NCBI RefSeq assembly: GCF_900172275.1
Contig: NZ_FWFT01000002.1
Span: forward strand, 1 to 64,000
Length of the DNA stretch: 64,000 nt
Direction of reading: 5' to 3'
Source: Pseudooctadecabacter jejudonensis
GTDB taxonomy: Bacteria; Pseudomonadota; Alphaproteobacteria; Rhodobacterales; Rhodobacteraceae
Position numbers and translations under genes: made by a program. The notes under the pieces are model-generated. The model was not told where the DNA came from. It saw nothing but the letters and a program-made list of their open reading frames with translations, and did not search any database. This document shows, piece by piece, positions 34,928 to 44,991 of this stretch (positions are counted from its first letter, which is position 1; each line of letters opens with the position of its first letter).

Positions 34928-35647
34928 ATGGTTCTCGTGTCGCACGCCCACGCCTTCGTCTACCTCAAGACGTTCAAAACGGCCGGCACCTCCGCCGAAA
35001 TGGCGCTGGAGCCGCTTTGCGCGCCCGCAGGCCATGTGCCTCAACACGCCTGCCCCGCCCAGATCAGCGATGTGGGCATCATCGGCGCACGCATGAAACC
35101 GGCCTCCACCGACACCACCGGCTGGTGGGGCCACCTGTCCGCCGCTGCCACGCGCGCCAAATTGGGCGACGCCCTATGGGCCGCTTATGACCGCATCGCG
35201 GTGCTGCGCAATCCTTTCGACAAAGCCGTGTCGTGGTTTTATTGGTCGCGCCGCAAGGACGACACCGAGGGCCGCACCATGATCGACGCCTTCCGCGCCT
35301 TCATCGCGGCCCAAACACAGGCTGGGTTTTTTGGATCCCCTCGTGATTTCGACCTGCACAGCACCCATATCAATGGCACGAACATCATCACCGGTTGGTT
35401 CCGGATGGAAACCCTGCGCCAAGATCTTGATCTCTTCGCCCGCGATAGGGGCATCGCCCCTGCGACCCTTGCGCTGGCCGCCACCAAACGCGGCCGCAGG
35501 TCGTCCGACACCCTGCCTGTCGCCGCCTATTACGACACAAAAACCGCCGATATCATCCGCCGCCATTACGCTTGGATGTTCGACATCGGCGGCTACTCAC
35601 TTTACCCGCAAGACGCCCAGCGCGCCAGCCGAGAGGTTCTTACATGA
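34928..35647 (+). CDS. Sulfotransferase-like protein between sucD and sucA
   Basis: 239 residues from ATG 34928, preceded by GAGGG. An N-terminal PAPS-loop-like segment YLKTFKTAGTSAEMALE (residues 12-28) and a 3'-phosphate-like motif RIAVLRNPFDKAVSWFYW (about 90-107) fit the sulfotransferase_2/heparan-sulfotransferase-like group. Its last four bases (ATGA) overlap the sucA start, so it is translationally coupled to sucA. The acceptor is unknown. It is distinct in sequence from the sulfotransferase in the sdh operon. Confidence 0.76.
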   Translation: MVLVSHAHAFVYLKTFKTAGTSAEMALEPLCAPAGHVPQHACPAQISDVGIIGARMKPASTDTTGWWGHLSAAATRAKLGDALWAAYDRIAVLRNPFDKAVSWFYWSRRKDDTEGRTMIDAFRAFIAAQTQAGFFGSPRDFDLHSTHINGTNIITGWFRMETLRQDLDLFARDRGIAPATLALAATKRGRRSSDTLPVAAYYDTKTADIIRRHYAWMFDIGGYSLYPQDAQRASREVLT

Positions 35648-38601
35648 CCGACCAATCCAACAACGACGTCTTCCATGCCTCCTCCTTCATGCAGGGGCAC
35701 AATGCGGAATATATCGAACAGCTGTATGCCCGCTACGCCGACAACCCCGGCGCTGTGGACGAACAATGGCAAGCGTTCTTCCGGTCGTTGGGCGATGCGC
35801 CGAGCGATGCCAAGGCGGAGGCCGCGGGCCCCTCTTGGGCCCGCACCGATTGGCCCCCGCAGCCCAATGACGATCTGACGGCCGCCCTCGACGGCCAATG
35901 GGCGGCTGAACCCGAGGCCGCTGGCAAGAAGATCAAGGAAAAGGCCGCCGAAAAAGGCGTCGAGATTTCCGAAGAACAGGTGCGGGCCGCGGTCCTCGAC
36001 AGCATCCGCGCGCTGATGATCATCCGCGCCTACCGCATCCGCGGCCATCTGGTGGCTGACCTTGACCCGCTGGGCATGCGCGACCAGACCCCGCACCCCG
36101 AACTCGATCCCGCTTCTTACGGCTTCACCGCCGCCGACATGGACCGTCCGATTTTTATCGACAACGTCCTTGGTCTGGAAATGGCGACGATGAACGACAT
36201 TCTCGCCATCGTGAAACGCACCTATTGCGGCACCTTCGCGCTTCAATACATGCACATTTCCAACCCGGAAGAGGCCGCATGGCTCAAGGAACGGATTGAG
36301 GGCGCGCACAAGGAAATCAGCTTCACCAAGGAAGGCCGCAAGGCCATCCTGAATTCCCTTGTCCAAGGTGAGGGTTTTGAAAAATTCCTGCACGTCAAAT
36401 ACATGGGCACCAAACGGTTCGGCCTTGATGGGGGTGAGGCGCTGATCCCCGCCATGGAACAGATCATCAAACGGGGCGGGCAGTTGGGCCTGCAGGACAT
36501 CGTGATCGGCATGCCCCACCGCGGCCGCCTCTCTGTCCTCGCCAACGTGATGCAGAAACCCTACAAGGCGATCTTCAACGAATTTCAGGGCGGCAGCTTC
36601 AAACCCGAAGACGTCGACGGCTCCGGCGATGTGAAATACCACCTCGGCGCCTCGTCTGACCGTGAATTTGACGGCAACAATGTCCACCTGTCGCTGACAG
36701 CCAACCCGTCTCACCTTGAGGCCGTGAACCCCGTCGTTCTGGGCAAAGTCCGCGCCAAACAAGACCAAATCAATGACGAAGACCGCACAAAGGTCATGGG
36801 CATCCTGCTCCATGGTGACGCGGCCTTTGCAGGTCAGGGCGTCGTCGCCGAAGGGTTCGGCCTGTCGGGCCTCAAGGGGCACAAGACCGGCGGCACCATG
36901 CACATCGTGGTCAACAACCAGATCGGCTTTACCACCGCGCCGCATTTCTCGCGCTCCAGCCCCTACCCCACGGACATCGCCCTGATGGTCGAGGCCCCGA
37001 TCTTCCACGTGAACGGCGACGACCCCGAGGCCGTGGTCCACGCCGCCCGCGTGGCCACCGAATTCCGCCAGAAGTTCCACAAAGACGTGGTTCTGGACAT
37101 CATTTGCTACCGTCGGTTCGGCCACAACGAAGGCGACGAGCCGATGTTCACCAATCCGGTGATGTACAAAAAGATCAAAAAACAAAAGACCACGCTGACG
37201 CTTTACACCGAACGTCTGGTGCGTGACGGGCTGATCCCCGAAGGCGAAATCGAAGACATGAAGGCCGCCTTCCAGGCCCACCTGAATGAAGAATTTGAGG
37301 CCGGCAAGGATTACAAACCCAACAAGGCCGACTGGCTGGATGGGAAATGGTCCCACCTCGATAAGCGCGAAAAAAACAAATACCAGCGCGGCAAGACCGG
37401 CATTGAAAAAGAAACCTTCGACGAGGTCGGCAAAGCCCTGACCACAGTGCCCGACGGCTATCCTCTCCACAAAACAGTGGGCCGGATCCTTGAGGCCAAG
37501 AAAAAGATGTTTGAAACTGGGACGGGCTTTGATTGGGCCACCGGTGAGGCCTTGGCCTTCGGCTCGCTGCTGACCGAAGGCTACCCCGTGCGTCTGTCCG
37601 GTCAGGACTCCACCCGCGGCACATTCTCCCAACGGCACTCCGGCATCGTCAACCAAGAGGACGAGACCCGCTACTACCCCCTCAACAACATCCGCGACGG
37701 CCAATCCCGGTATGAGGTCATCGACTCCATGCTGTCGGAATACGCGGTGCTGGGCTTTGAATACGGCTACTCGCTGGCCGAACCCAATGCGCTGACCCTG
37801 TGGGAAGCGCAATTCGGTGACTTCGCCAACGGCGCGCAAATCATGTTCGACCAGTTCATCAGCTCAGGCGAAAGCAAATGGCTGCGGATGTCCGGCCTCG
37901 TCTGCCTTCTGCCCCACGGCTACGAAGGCCAAGGCCCCGAACACTCCAGCGCACGTCTGGAACGGTTCCTGACCATGTGCGGCGGCGACAACTGGATCGT
38001 GGCCAACTGCACCACGCCCGCCAACTACTTCCACATTCTGCGCCGCCAGCTGCACCGCAGCTACCGCAAACCGCTCATCATGATGACGCCAAAATCCCTG
38101 CTGCGCCACAAGATGGCCGTCAGCAAGGCGGAAGAATTCCAAACCGGATCGTCCTTCCACCGCGTCCTGTGGGATGACGCGCAATACGGCAATTCCGACA
38201 CCAAACTGGTGGCCGACGACAAGATCAAACGCGTCGTCATGTGTTCCGGTAAGGTCTACTACGACCTTCTCGAAGAACGTGACGCGCGCGGCATCGACGA
38301 TGTCTATCTCATGCGGTTTGAACAGTTCTACCCCTTCCCCGCCCAATCGGCGGTCAAGGAATTGGAACGTTTCCCACAGGCCGAAATGGTCTGGTGCCAG
38401 GAAGAACCCAAAAACCAGGGCGCATGGTCGTTCATCGAACCGAACATCGAATGGGTCCTGACCCGCATCGGCGCAAAACACACCCGCCCCTCCTACGCCG
38501 GACGCGCGGCCGCAGCCTCCCCTGCGACCGGCCTCGCCTCCCAGCACAAAGCACAGCAAGACGCGCTCGTGAATGACGCGCTTACCATCGAAGGAAACTA
38601 A
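35644..38601 (+). CDS. sucA: 2-oxoglutarate dehydrogenase E1 component
   Basis: 985 residues, thiamine diphosphate-dependent decarboxylase. Opening MTDQSNNDVFHASSFMQGHNAEYIEQLYARYADNPGAVDEQWQ is the E2-binding N-terminal motif. Active-site segments: IGMPHRGRLSVLANV, SADNPSHLEAVNPVV-like ANPSHLEAVNPVVLGKVRA, and the ThDP motif GDAAFAGQGVVAEGFGLSGLKGHKTGGTMHIVVNNQIGFTT. The C-terminal transketolase-like part has SGQDSTRGTFSQRHS and LLPHGYEGQGPEHSSARLERFL. Length matches other OGDH E1s. Confidence 0.97.
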   Translation: MTDQSNNDVFHASSFMQGHNAEYIEQLYARYADNPGAVDEQWQAFFRSLGDAPSDAKAEAAGPSWARTDWPPQPNDDLTAALDGQWAAEPEAAGKKIKEKAAEKGVEISEEQVRAAVLDSIRALMIIRAYRIRGHLVADLDPLGMRDQTPHPELDPASYGFTAADMDRPIFIDNVLGLEMATMNDILAIVKRTYCGTFALQYMHISNPEEAAWLKERIEGAHKEISFTKEGRKAILNSLVQGEGFEKFLHVKYMGTKRFGLDGGEALIPAMEQIIKRGGQLGLQDIVIGMPHRGRLSVLANVMQKPYKAIFNEFQGGSFKPEDVDGSGDVKYHLGASSDREFDGNNVHLSLTANPSHLEAVNPVVLGKVRAKQDQINDEDRTKVMGILLHGDAAFAGQGVVAEGFGLSGLKGHKTGGTMHIVVNNQIGFTTAPHFSRSSPYPTDIALMVEAPIFHVNGDDPEAVVHAARVATEFRQKFHKDVVLDIICYRRFGHNEGDEPMFTNPVMYKKIKKQKTTLTLYTERLVRDGLIPEGEIEDMKAAFQAHLNEEFEAGKDYKPNKADWLDGKWSHLDKREKNKYQRGKTGIEKETFDEVGKALTTVPDGYPLHKTVGRILEAKKKMFETGTGFDWATGEALAFGSLLTEGYPVRLSGQDSTRGTFSQRHSGIVNQEDETRYYPLNNIRDGQSRYEVIDSMLSEYAVLGFEYGYSLAEPNALTLWEAQFGDFANGAQIMFDQFISSGESKWLRMSGLVCLLPHGYEGQGPEHSSARLERFLTMCGGDNWIVANCTTPANYFHILRRQLHRSYRKPLIMMTPKSLLRHKMAVSKAEEFQTGSSFHRVLWDDAQYGNSDTKLVADDKIKRVVMCSGKVYYDLLEERDARGIDDVYLMRFEQFYPFPAQSAVKELERFPQAEMVWCQEEPKNQGAWSFIEPNIEWVLTRIGAKHTRPSYAGRAAAASPATGLASQHKAQQDALVNDALTIEGN

Positions 38602-38604
38602 GCC

Positions 38605-40113
<1,509 letters not shown>

Positions 40114-40134
40114 CTTTGCATCGTGTCGACATAG

Positions 40135-40198
40135 GGCAGTCCCCGACCTTGTTGGGCGGGGGCAAAGCCCCCTCCCACGGGGCGTGTCGGGGGCTGCC
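40135..40198. repeat. Long nested palindrome after sucB
   Basis: A 13-pair outer stem (40135-40147 with 40186-40198; one G-T pair) encloses a GC-rich hairpin (GGG-GGGGGC at 40154-40163 with GCCCCC-CCC at 40167-40176, AAA loop). No T-run follows. It starts 21 bases after the sucB stop. It could end or stabilise the sucAB transcript, or be a repetitive extragenic palindrome. Confidence 0.6.
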
Positions 40199-40414
40199 TT
40201 TGGACGCACGGACTGAGACTTTCCGAAGCGTCCAGAAGGTCAGCTCCGGAAATGAGTCTTTCTGGCAATTTGGCGATGCAATGGGCGGCATTTTAGGCGG
40301 CTTCACCAAATCCCTAGGATCATAGCATGACCCCAGACCTCATCGCCCTCACCCCGCCAGCCCCGTGTCCGGTCCTACGCCGTGGCCCGTCGTCCGCACA
40401 CCAAAGGCGCTGAC
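40199..40414. other. Intergenic stretch without a credible gene
   Basis: Frames here are not gene-like. At 40327 an ATG starts a 28-codon frame (MTPDLIALTPPAPC...) whose first five residues equal those of the MAPEG protein at 40642, with about 25 of 35 identical bases; it may be a decayed duplicate of the MAPEG gene start. Otherwise I see nothing. Confidence 0.35.
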
Positions 40415-40645
40415 ATGACCGGCATCCTCAAAGCCATCCTTTTCGCCATCCCCTCGTTCGCCGTGGCAATCTTCGCGGCCTTCTTTGCGCGCCTTCGGTT
40501 TGAACAATGGTTGCCGCCCAGCGGCGGCACATGGAATGCGGTACAGGTCAGCCTGCTCACCCTCCTGACGTTCGCCGCGACCATGTGGCTGTGTTCGCGC
40601 CTTGCGACGTGGTGGCTCCAACGACAGCGGAAGGCAAACAAATGA
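40415..40645 (+). CDS. Small two-helix membrane protein of unknown function
   Basis: 76 residues from ATG 40415 (an 11-codon GTG extension upstream is possible). Two hydrophobic helices, MTGILKAILFAIPSFAVAIFAAFFARL and VQVSLLTLLTFAATMWLCSRLATWWL, separated by a short polar loop and followed by a basic tail (QRQRKANK). It overlaps the MAPEG gene by four bases. No family recognised. Confidence 0.65.
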   Translation: MTGILKAILFAIPSFAVAIFAAFFARLRFEQWLPPSGGTWNAVQVSLLTLLTFAATMWLCSRLATWWLQRQRKANK

Positions 40646-41037
40646 CCCCTGATCTCACCGTTCTTGCCCTCGCAGGCTTGCTTCAGGCCCTCCAGTTCGG
40701 CGCCTATTCCGTCCGCGCCAACATGGACGTTGGCCTCGGCTATTCCATGTCTGCGCGTGATCGCGCGCCGTCGCGTCCCCTCTCGGACCAAGCGGGCCGG
40801 TTGCAACGTGCGCTGAACAACCATTTCGAAGGGCTGATCCTGTTCACCCTTGCTGTCGTCTGTGTCGAACTCTCCGACCAGAACTCCGCCTTCACCGCCG
40901 CCTGCGCCTTCACCTATCTTGGCGCGCGCCTCCTTTACGTCCCCGCCTATTACTTCGGCCTGCGTCCATGGCGATCCGTCGTCTGGATGGTGGGCTTCAC
41001 GGCGACCGTCCTCATGCTGATCTCTGCCTTGATCTAG
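40642..41037 (+). CDS. MAPEG-family membrane protein
   Basis: 131 residues, start MTPDLTVLALAGLLQALQFGAYSVRANMDVGLGYSMSARDRAPSRPLSDQAGRLQRALNNHFEGLILFTLAVV, characteristic of bacterial MAPEG (membrane-associated eicosanoid/glutathione metabolism) proteins, including the conserved R-x-x-RA..N..E segment. Four predicted helices. Substrate unknown. Overlaps the preceding small membrane gene by four bases; lpd follows 72 bases later. Confidence 0.88.
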   Translation: MTPDLTVLALAGLLQALQFGAYSVRANMDVGLGYSMSARDRAPSRPLSDQAGRLQRALNNHFEGLILFTLAVVCVELSDQNSAFTAACAFTYLGARLLYVPAYYFGLRPWRSVVWMVGFTATVLMLISALI

Positions 41038-41046
41038 GCAGCTCAG

Positions 41047-41085
41047 CCATACGCGAGCCATACGCAAACCATACGCAAGCCATAC
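41047..41085 (+). repeat. Four CCATAC repeats at 11-base spacing before lpd
   Basis: CCATAC begins at 41047, 41058, 41069 and 41080, a tandem 11-base unit (CCATACGCRAR). The array ends 25 bases before the lpd start codon, in the lpd leader. A spacing of one helical turn is consistent with a multimeric protein-binding site, though a simple tandem duplication is also possible. Confidence 0.6.
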
Positions 41086-41109
41086 CGTCCAAAACGAAGG
41101 AATCTCACC

Positions 41110-42498
41110 ATGGCCAACTACGACGTCATCATCATCGGATCCGGCCCCGGCGGCTATGTCAGCGCCATCCGCTGTGCGCAGCTGGGCCTGAAAACCGCCT
41201 GCGTGGAAGGCCGCGAAACGCTGGGCGGCACCTGCCTGAACGTGGGCTGTATTCCGTCCAAAGCCTTGCTGCATGCCTCCCATATGTTGCATGAGGCCGA
41301 ACACAATTTTGCCGCCATGGGCCTCAAGGGCAAATCGCCATCGGTCGATTGGAAACAGATGTTGTCCTACAAAAACGACACCATCGGCGCCAACACCAGC
41401 GGCATCGAATTTCTCTTTAAAAAGAACAAGGTAGACTGGCTCAAAGGTTGGGGCTCGATCCCTGAGGCGGGCAAAGTGAAGGTCGGTGATGAGGTCCATG
41501 AGGCCAAGAACATCATCATCGCCACAGGCTCCGACGTGGCCACCCTGCCGGGCGTTGAGATTGACGAGAAAACCGTCGTCTCCTCCACGGGTGCGCTGGA
41601 ACTTTCCAAGATCCCCAACAAGATGGTCGTGATCGGTGCGGGCGTCATCGGGCTGGAACTGGGGTCTGTCTACAAACGTCTTGGGGCTGAGGTCACGGTG
41701 ATCGAATACCTTGACGTCATCACCCCCGGCATGGACGCCGAGGTGCAGCGCACTTTCCAAAAGCTTTTGAAAAAACAAGGGCTTGAATTCATCATGGGGG
41801 CTGCTGTTCAGGGAGTTGAGGCCAAGAACAACAAGGCGACCGTCACCTACAAACTACGCAAAGACGACAGTGAGGCGACGCTTGACGCCGATGTTGTCCT
41901 CGTCGCGACGGGCCGCAAACCCTACACCGATGGCCTTGGTCTGGCGGACCTTGGCGTTGAGATGTCGGGGCGGGGCCAGATCAAAACGGACGGTCATTAC
42001 AAAACCTCCGTCGAGGGCATCTACGCCATCGGCGATTGCATCGACGGGCCGATGTTGGCGCACAAGGCTGAGGACGAGGGCATGGCCTGCGCCGAAGGCC
42101 TCGCCGGTCAGAAACCGCATGTTAACTATGATGTGATACCAGGGGTCATCTATACCCACCCTGAGGTCGCGAATGTCGGCAAAACCGAAGAACAGCTGAA
42201 AGAAGACGGGCGCGACTACAAAGTTGGCAAGTTTTCCTTCATGGGCAATGGCCGCGCCAAGGCCAACTTTGCCGCAGATGGTTTTGTGAAAATCCTTGCG
42301 GACAAGGCGACTGATCGAATTTTGGGCGCGCATATCGTGGGGCCCATGGCGGGCGATCTGATCCACGAGATTTGCGTGGCCATGGAATTCGGCGCCGCTG
42401 CCGAAGACCTCGCGCGTACGTGCCACGCACACCCGACATATTCTGAGGCCGTGCGTGAGGCGGCCTTGGCCTGCGGAGATGGCCCAATTCACTCATAA
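41110..42498 (+). CDS. lpd: Dihydrolipoyl dehydrogenase (E3)
   Basis: 462 residues. FAD motif [20 protein letters not shown], redox-active disulfide [13 protein letters not shown] (CLNVGC), NAD motif [20 protein letters not shown] and the C-terminal active-site base [15 protein letters not shown]. It serves the 2-oxoglutarate dehydrogenase complex encoded just upstream, and possibly other 2-oxoacid complexes. Normal length. It ends near a hairpin with a T-rich tail. Confidence 0.97.
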   Translation: MANYDVIIIGSGPGGYVSAIRCAQLGLKTACVEGRETLGGTCLNVGCIPSKALLHASHMLHEAEHNFAAMGLKGKSPSVDWKQMLSYKNDTIGANTSGIEFLFKKNKVDWLKGWGSIPEAGKVKVGDEVHEAKNIIIATGSDVATLPGVEIDEKTVVSSTGALELSKIPNKMVVIGAGVIGLELGSVYKRLGAEVTVIEYLDVITPGMDAEVQRTFQKLLKKQGLEFIMGAAVQGVEAKNNKATVTYKLRKDDSEATLDADVVLVATGRKPYTDGLGLADLGVEMSGRGQIKTDGHYKTSVEGIYAIGDCIDGPMLAHKAEDEGMACAEGLAGQKPHVNYDVIPGVIYTHPEVANVGKTEEQLKEDGRDYKVGKFSFMGNGRAKANFAADGFVKILADKATDRILGAHIVGPMAGDLIHEICVAMEFGAAAEDLARTCHAHPTYSEAVREAALACGDGPIHS

Positions 42499-42525
42499 GG
42501 TGTGGCGAAAATTCGGCCAACAGAT

Positions 42526-42565
42526 CAATGCCCGTCTTGAAACAGGCGGGCATTGATATTTTCTA
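42526..42565 (+). terminator. Terminator after lpd
   Basis: Nine-base stem CAATGCCCG (42526-42534) with CGGGCATTG (42547-42555), twelve-base loop, followed by ATATTTTCTATTTT. It marks the end of the suc/lpd cluster. Confidence 0.8.
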
Positions 42566-42666
42566 TTTTACTTTCAAATACTTAAATAAATTTACTTAAA
42601 TTTAATCATCGCCATACCTTCGCCCTAAGGGCGAAATAGACCTGTCCCAATCGTAAAATCGATGGG

Positions 42667-43518
42667 ATGAGTATGCGCCGTTTGTTTCTTTCATTTTCCT
42701 CCGCCCTTGCCATGGGTGTCACGCTGTTTGCAGCAACGCCAGCACAGGCCACCGTGGGTCAATATGGCACCGACTTGCGGTTCGTCACGCACACGACAAT
42801 CCCCAGCCCTGGCGGGGGTGAGGCAATCGCCCTGTGTCATTTGGTGGATTACATGCATGTCCTGTTCATCCCCGTCTACACCACCGTCGAAGGCTACGCC
42901 CTCGCGACCGGCGACTGCACCGCGGAGACCTATCGCGACTTGAGCACTGAGAACCTGATGGACCTAAAGGCCGCAGGATTCGTGCCGCAGAACGTCCCAG
43001 ACACACCGCACACCGGATGGGCTGATCTGGCTTGGGGTCACGCCTGGTTGATCATTGGCGCAATCGGGCTTCTGTACCGTGGCCTCACTTTGCTGCCCAT
43101 GGGCCGCCGCAAACGGCGCGCCGCAGCGCCGGACACCCTTGCGATCCATTCGCTTGTCGCCATGTCGCAGGTGGCCGTGGCCGATGGCACAATTGATGAT
43201 CGAGAAATCAGGCAGATTTCCACCATCCTGACCCGTCTGACAGGACAGGGGTATTCAATGGAACGGGTGGCGGAGCTTCTGCAACGCCTGAAGCCCACGC
43301 CTTCCGATCTGGCGCAAGTCGGCGCTGATTTGACGTCCAATGACCGCCAAATCGTGCTGGAGGCCGCGCTGAACATTGCCGTGGCAGATGGCGAAATTCA
43401 CCCCAGCGAATATGCTGTCGTGTCTGATCTGGCGCAGCGGATGAAGATTGGGGCGGATCAGTTCCGCGCCGCACTGCACCGGATATCAGCCCACATGAGC
43501 ATGGGTCAGGCCGCCTAG
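42667..43518 (+). CDS. Membrane-anchored TerB-like domain protein
   Basis: 283 residues. Signal peptide (MRRLFLSFSSALAMGVTLFAATPAQA), a periplasmic N-terminal domain with GGGEAIALCHLVDYMHVLFIPVYTTVEGYAL, a transmembrane helix (about 121-140: WGHAWLIIGAIGLLYRGLTL), and a cytosolic C-terminal TerB-like helical domain (about 155-280) with the paired acidic motifs AVADGTIDDREI and AVADGEIHPSEY. TerB-type domains bind metal via the acidic clusters. Convergent with the GntR gene, sharing four bases. Function unknown. Confidence 0.7.
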   Translation: MSMRRLFLSFSSALAMGVTLFAATPAQATVGQYGTDLRFVTHTTIPSPGGGEAIALCHLVDYMHVLFIPVYTTVEGYALATGDCTAETYRDLSTENLMDLKAAGFVPQNVPDTPHTGWADLAWGHAWLIIGAIGLLYRGLTLLPMGRRKRRAAAPDTLAIHSLVAMSQVAVADGTIDDREIRQISTILTRLTGQGYSMERVAELLQRLKPTPSDLAQVGADLTSNDRQIVLEAALNIAVADGEIHPSEYAVVSDLAQRMKIGADQFRAALHRISAHMSMGQAA

Positions 43519-44165
43519 ACCTTCAGCATCCGAAGGCCTTGCGTGGCGTCCGACCGCACGGCGAGCTTCAGGCTCGCCTCATCTCCGGCCTTCAGGGCGG
43601 CAAGGATCAGTTTGTGGTTGCGCGGCGTTTCCGTGCGGCGCAAGCGACCATAAAGCTTTGACATGGTCGGCCCAAGCTGCAGCCAAATCGTTTCCGCCAT
43701 GGCCAGCATCGCAGGGGCCTGCGCCCGCAGATAAAGGGTGCGGTGAAATTCAAGGTTCAGCCGGATGTATCCCGGCGCATCTTGGCGGGCGATGACCGGC
43801 GCGATGCGGTTGTTGATTTCCTCCAACCGGTCAATCAGCGCCAGATGGGCGCGGGGCAAGGCGCGGGCGGCGAGTTCCGGTTCCAGCAAGGCCCGCAGGG
43901 TGGCCAGCTCCTCGATCCGTTCGTTCGACAGCTCAGGCGTTGAGACACGGCCGGACGAGGACAGGAACAACGCGCCTTCGGCCACCAAGCGCCGCGCCGC
44001 CTCTCGTGCGGGGGTCATGGACACGCCAAATTCCGCGCCAATGCCGCGCAACGTCAAAGCCTGGCCGGGGTGGATTTCGCCATGCATGATCCGCAGCCGC
44101 AAGGCACGGTACACGCGGTCATGGGCGGCGCCTGTTGGCTCTGTCGCTTTGGATTGGATCAACAT
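43515..44165 (-). CDS. GntR/FCD-family transcriptional regulator (candidate TCA-cycle regulator)
   Basis: 216 residues: N-terminal winged helix (about 15-75, HDRVYRALRLRIMHGEIHPGQALTLRGIGAEFGVSMTPAREAARRLVAEGAL) and an FCD effector domain (about 85-210). Of the usual D-x3-H...H...H metal ligands, N-x3-H (NLEFH) and the middle His (RNHKLI) are visible; the last appears replaced (RSDATQG), so metal binding is uncertain. A TGTGATCACA palindrome at 44174-44183 ends nine bases upstream of the start, the same motif as at sdhC and sucC. Autoregulation and control of sdh/suc are inferred. Effector unknown, possibly a TCA acid. Confidence 0.9.
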   Translation of the reverse strand: MLIQSKATEPTGAAHDRVYRALRLRIMHGEIHPGQALTLRGIGAEFGVSMTPAREAARRLVAEGALFLSSSGRVSTPELSNERIEELATLRALLEPELAARALPRAHLALIDRLEEINNRIAPVIARQDAPGYIRLNLEFHRTLYLRAQAPAMLAMAETIWLQLGPTMSKLYGRLRRTETPRNHKLILAALKAGDEASLKLAVRSDATQGLRMLKV

Positions 44166-44173
44166 GGGGTGAG

Positions 44174-44183
44174 TGTGATCACA
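44174..44183. promoter_or_regulatory. TGTGATCACA operator before the GntR gene
   Basis: A single perfect copy of the palindrome found as pairs upstream of sdhC and sucC. It lies in the 31-base gap between the YgjP-like gene and gntR, nine bases from the gntR start codon. No second site is present at 21 bases on either side. Confidence 0.65.
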
Positions 44184-44196
44184 TCACGGGCGGGGG

Positions 44197-44886
44197 TCAA
44201 TCGAAACGGACACGGTGCAGCGCGCTGCCATGATTTTTTAACCAGACGCGGCAGGCTTTGTGATCTGGAAACAAGTCTTCGACGACGCCCCAAAACCGGG
44301 ACGAATGGTCCATGTGCTGCAGGTGGGCAACCTCATGCGCGGCGACGTATTCCAGCACCGCGGGCGGGGCCATAATCAGCCGCCATGAATACATCAGATC
44401 GCCTGCGCTGGAACACGACCCCCACCGGGACCGCGTGTCGCGCAGGGTGATGCGTCCATAAGGGCGGCCCAAGGCCGCCGCATATTTTTCAGACGCGGCG
44501 ACCAATCCGTCCCGCGCCTGAAGTTTCAAAAATGCCTTCACGCGCGCCGCGACCTTCGCAGGCTCATCGGGCACGATCAGGCCCTCTGGGCCCACCCGCG
44601 CCCGCCGCACGTCACCCGCCATGACCCGCAGTTCTTGCCCGCGAAAGGGCACGGTGCCACCAATCTGCACCGCGACCTCGGGCGCGACCTCGGCAAGGTG
44701 TTTGCGCAGCCAGGCCTCACGGTCTTTGAGGAACGCCATCCCCTCACGTTCAGGCACCCGTGTGGGCAATGTCAGCGTTGCACGCCCATCGAGGCGTGAC
44801 ACGCGCAACGACAGCCGCCGCGCCCGCGAGGACCGCCGCAACAACACTTCTACTGGGGGGTTGCCATCAAGGATCAAACAGCCCAT
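44197..44886 (-). CDS. YgjP/SprT-like metallopeptidase (DUF45)
   Basis: 229 residues. Zinc-metalloprotease motif HEVAHLQHMDHSSRFW (H-E-x-x-H with a third His) at about residues 186-201, preceded by DTRSRWGSCSSAGDLMYSWRLIMAPPAVLEYVAAHE, the DUF45/YgjP signature. Likely cytosolic. Substrates unknown. It is directly upstream of the GntR gene on the same strand, 31 bases apart. Confidence 0.88.
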   Translation of the reverse strand: MGCLILDGNPPVEVLLRRSSRARRLSLRVSRLDGRATLTLPTRVPEREGMAFLKDREAWLRKHLAEVAPEVAVQIGGTVPFRGQELRVMAGDVRRARVGPEGLIVPDEPAKVAARVKAFLKLQARDGLVAASEKYAAALGRPYGRITLRDTRSRWGSCSSAGDLMYSWRLIMAPPAVLEYVAAHEVAHLQHMDHSSRFWGVVEDLFPDHKACRVWLKNHGSALHRVRFD

Positions 44887-44991
44887 ATCCGCCTTTCAAT
44901 ATGCACGCGCCAAACCCTTTGACACCATACCGGTGTTATGGCAGTTGGCGACGATCCGGCCAAGTGGCCGCACGGTTCAAAGGAAGATGAC

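Noticed and set aside
35602-37839. A 745-residue minus-strand open frame opposite sucA
   Set aside because: It is a shadow of sucA with abnormal composition and no motifs. Similar long shadows occur opposite mrpD, ccr and lpd.
40116-40325. A 69-codon frame after sucB
   Set aside because: It runs through the long palindrome at 40135-40198, has no ribosome site and no protein-like pattern.
44938-44991. Upstream extension of the FYDLN protein
   Set aside because: The ATG at 44992 starts the conserved family N-terminus and has a proper ribosome site.
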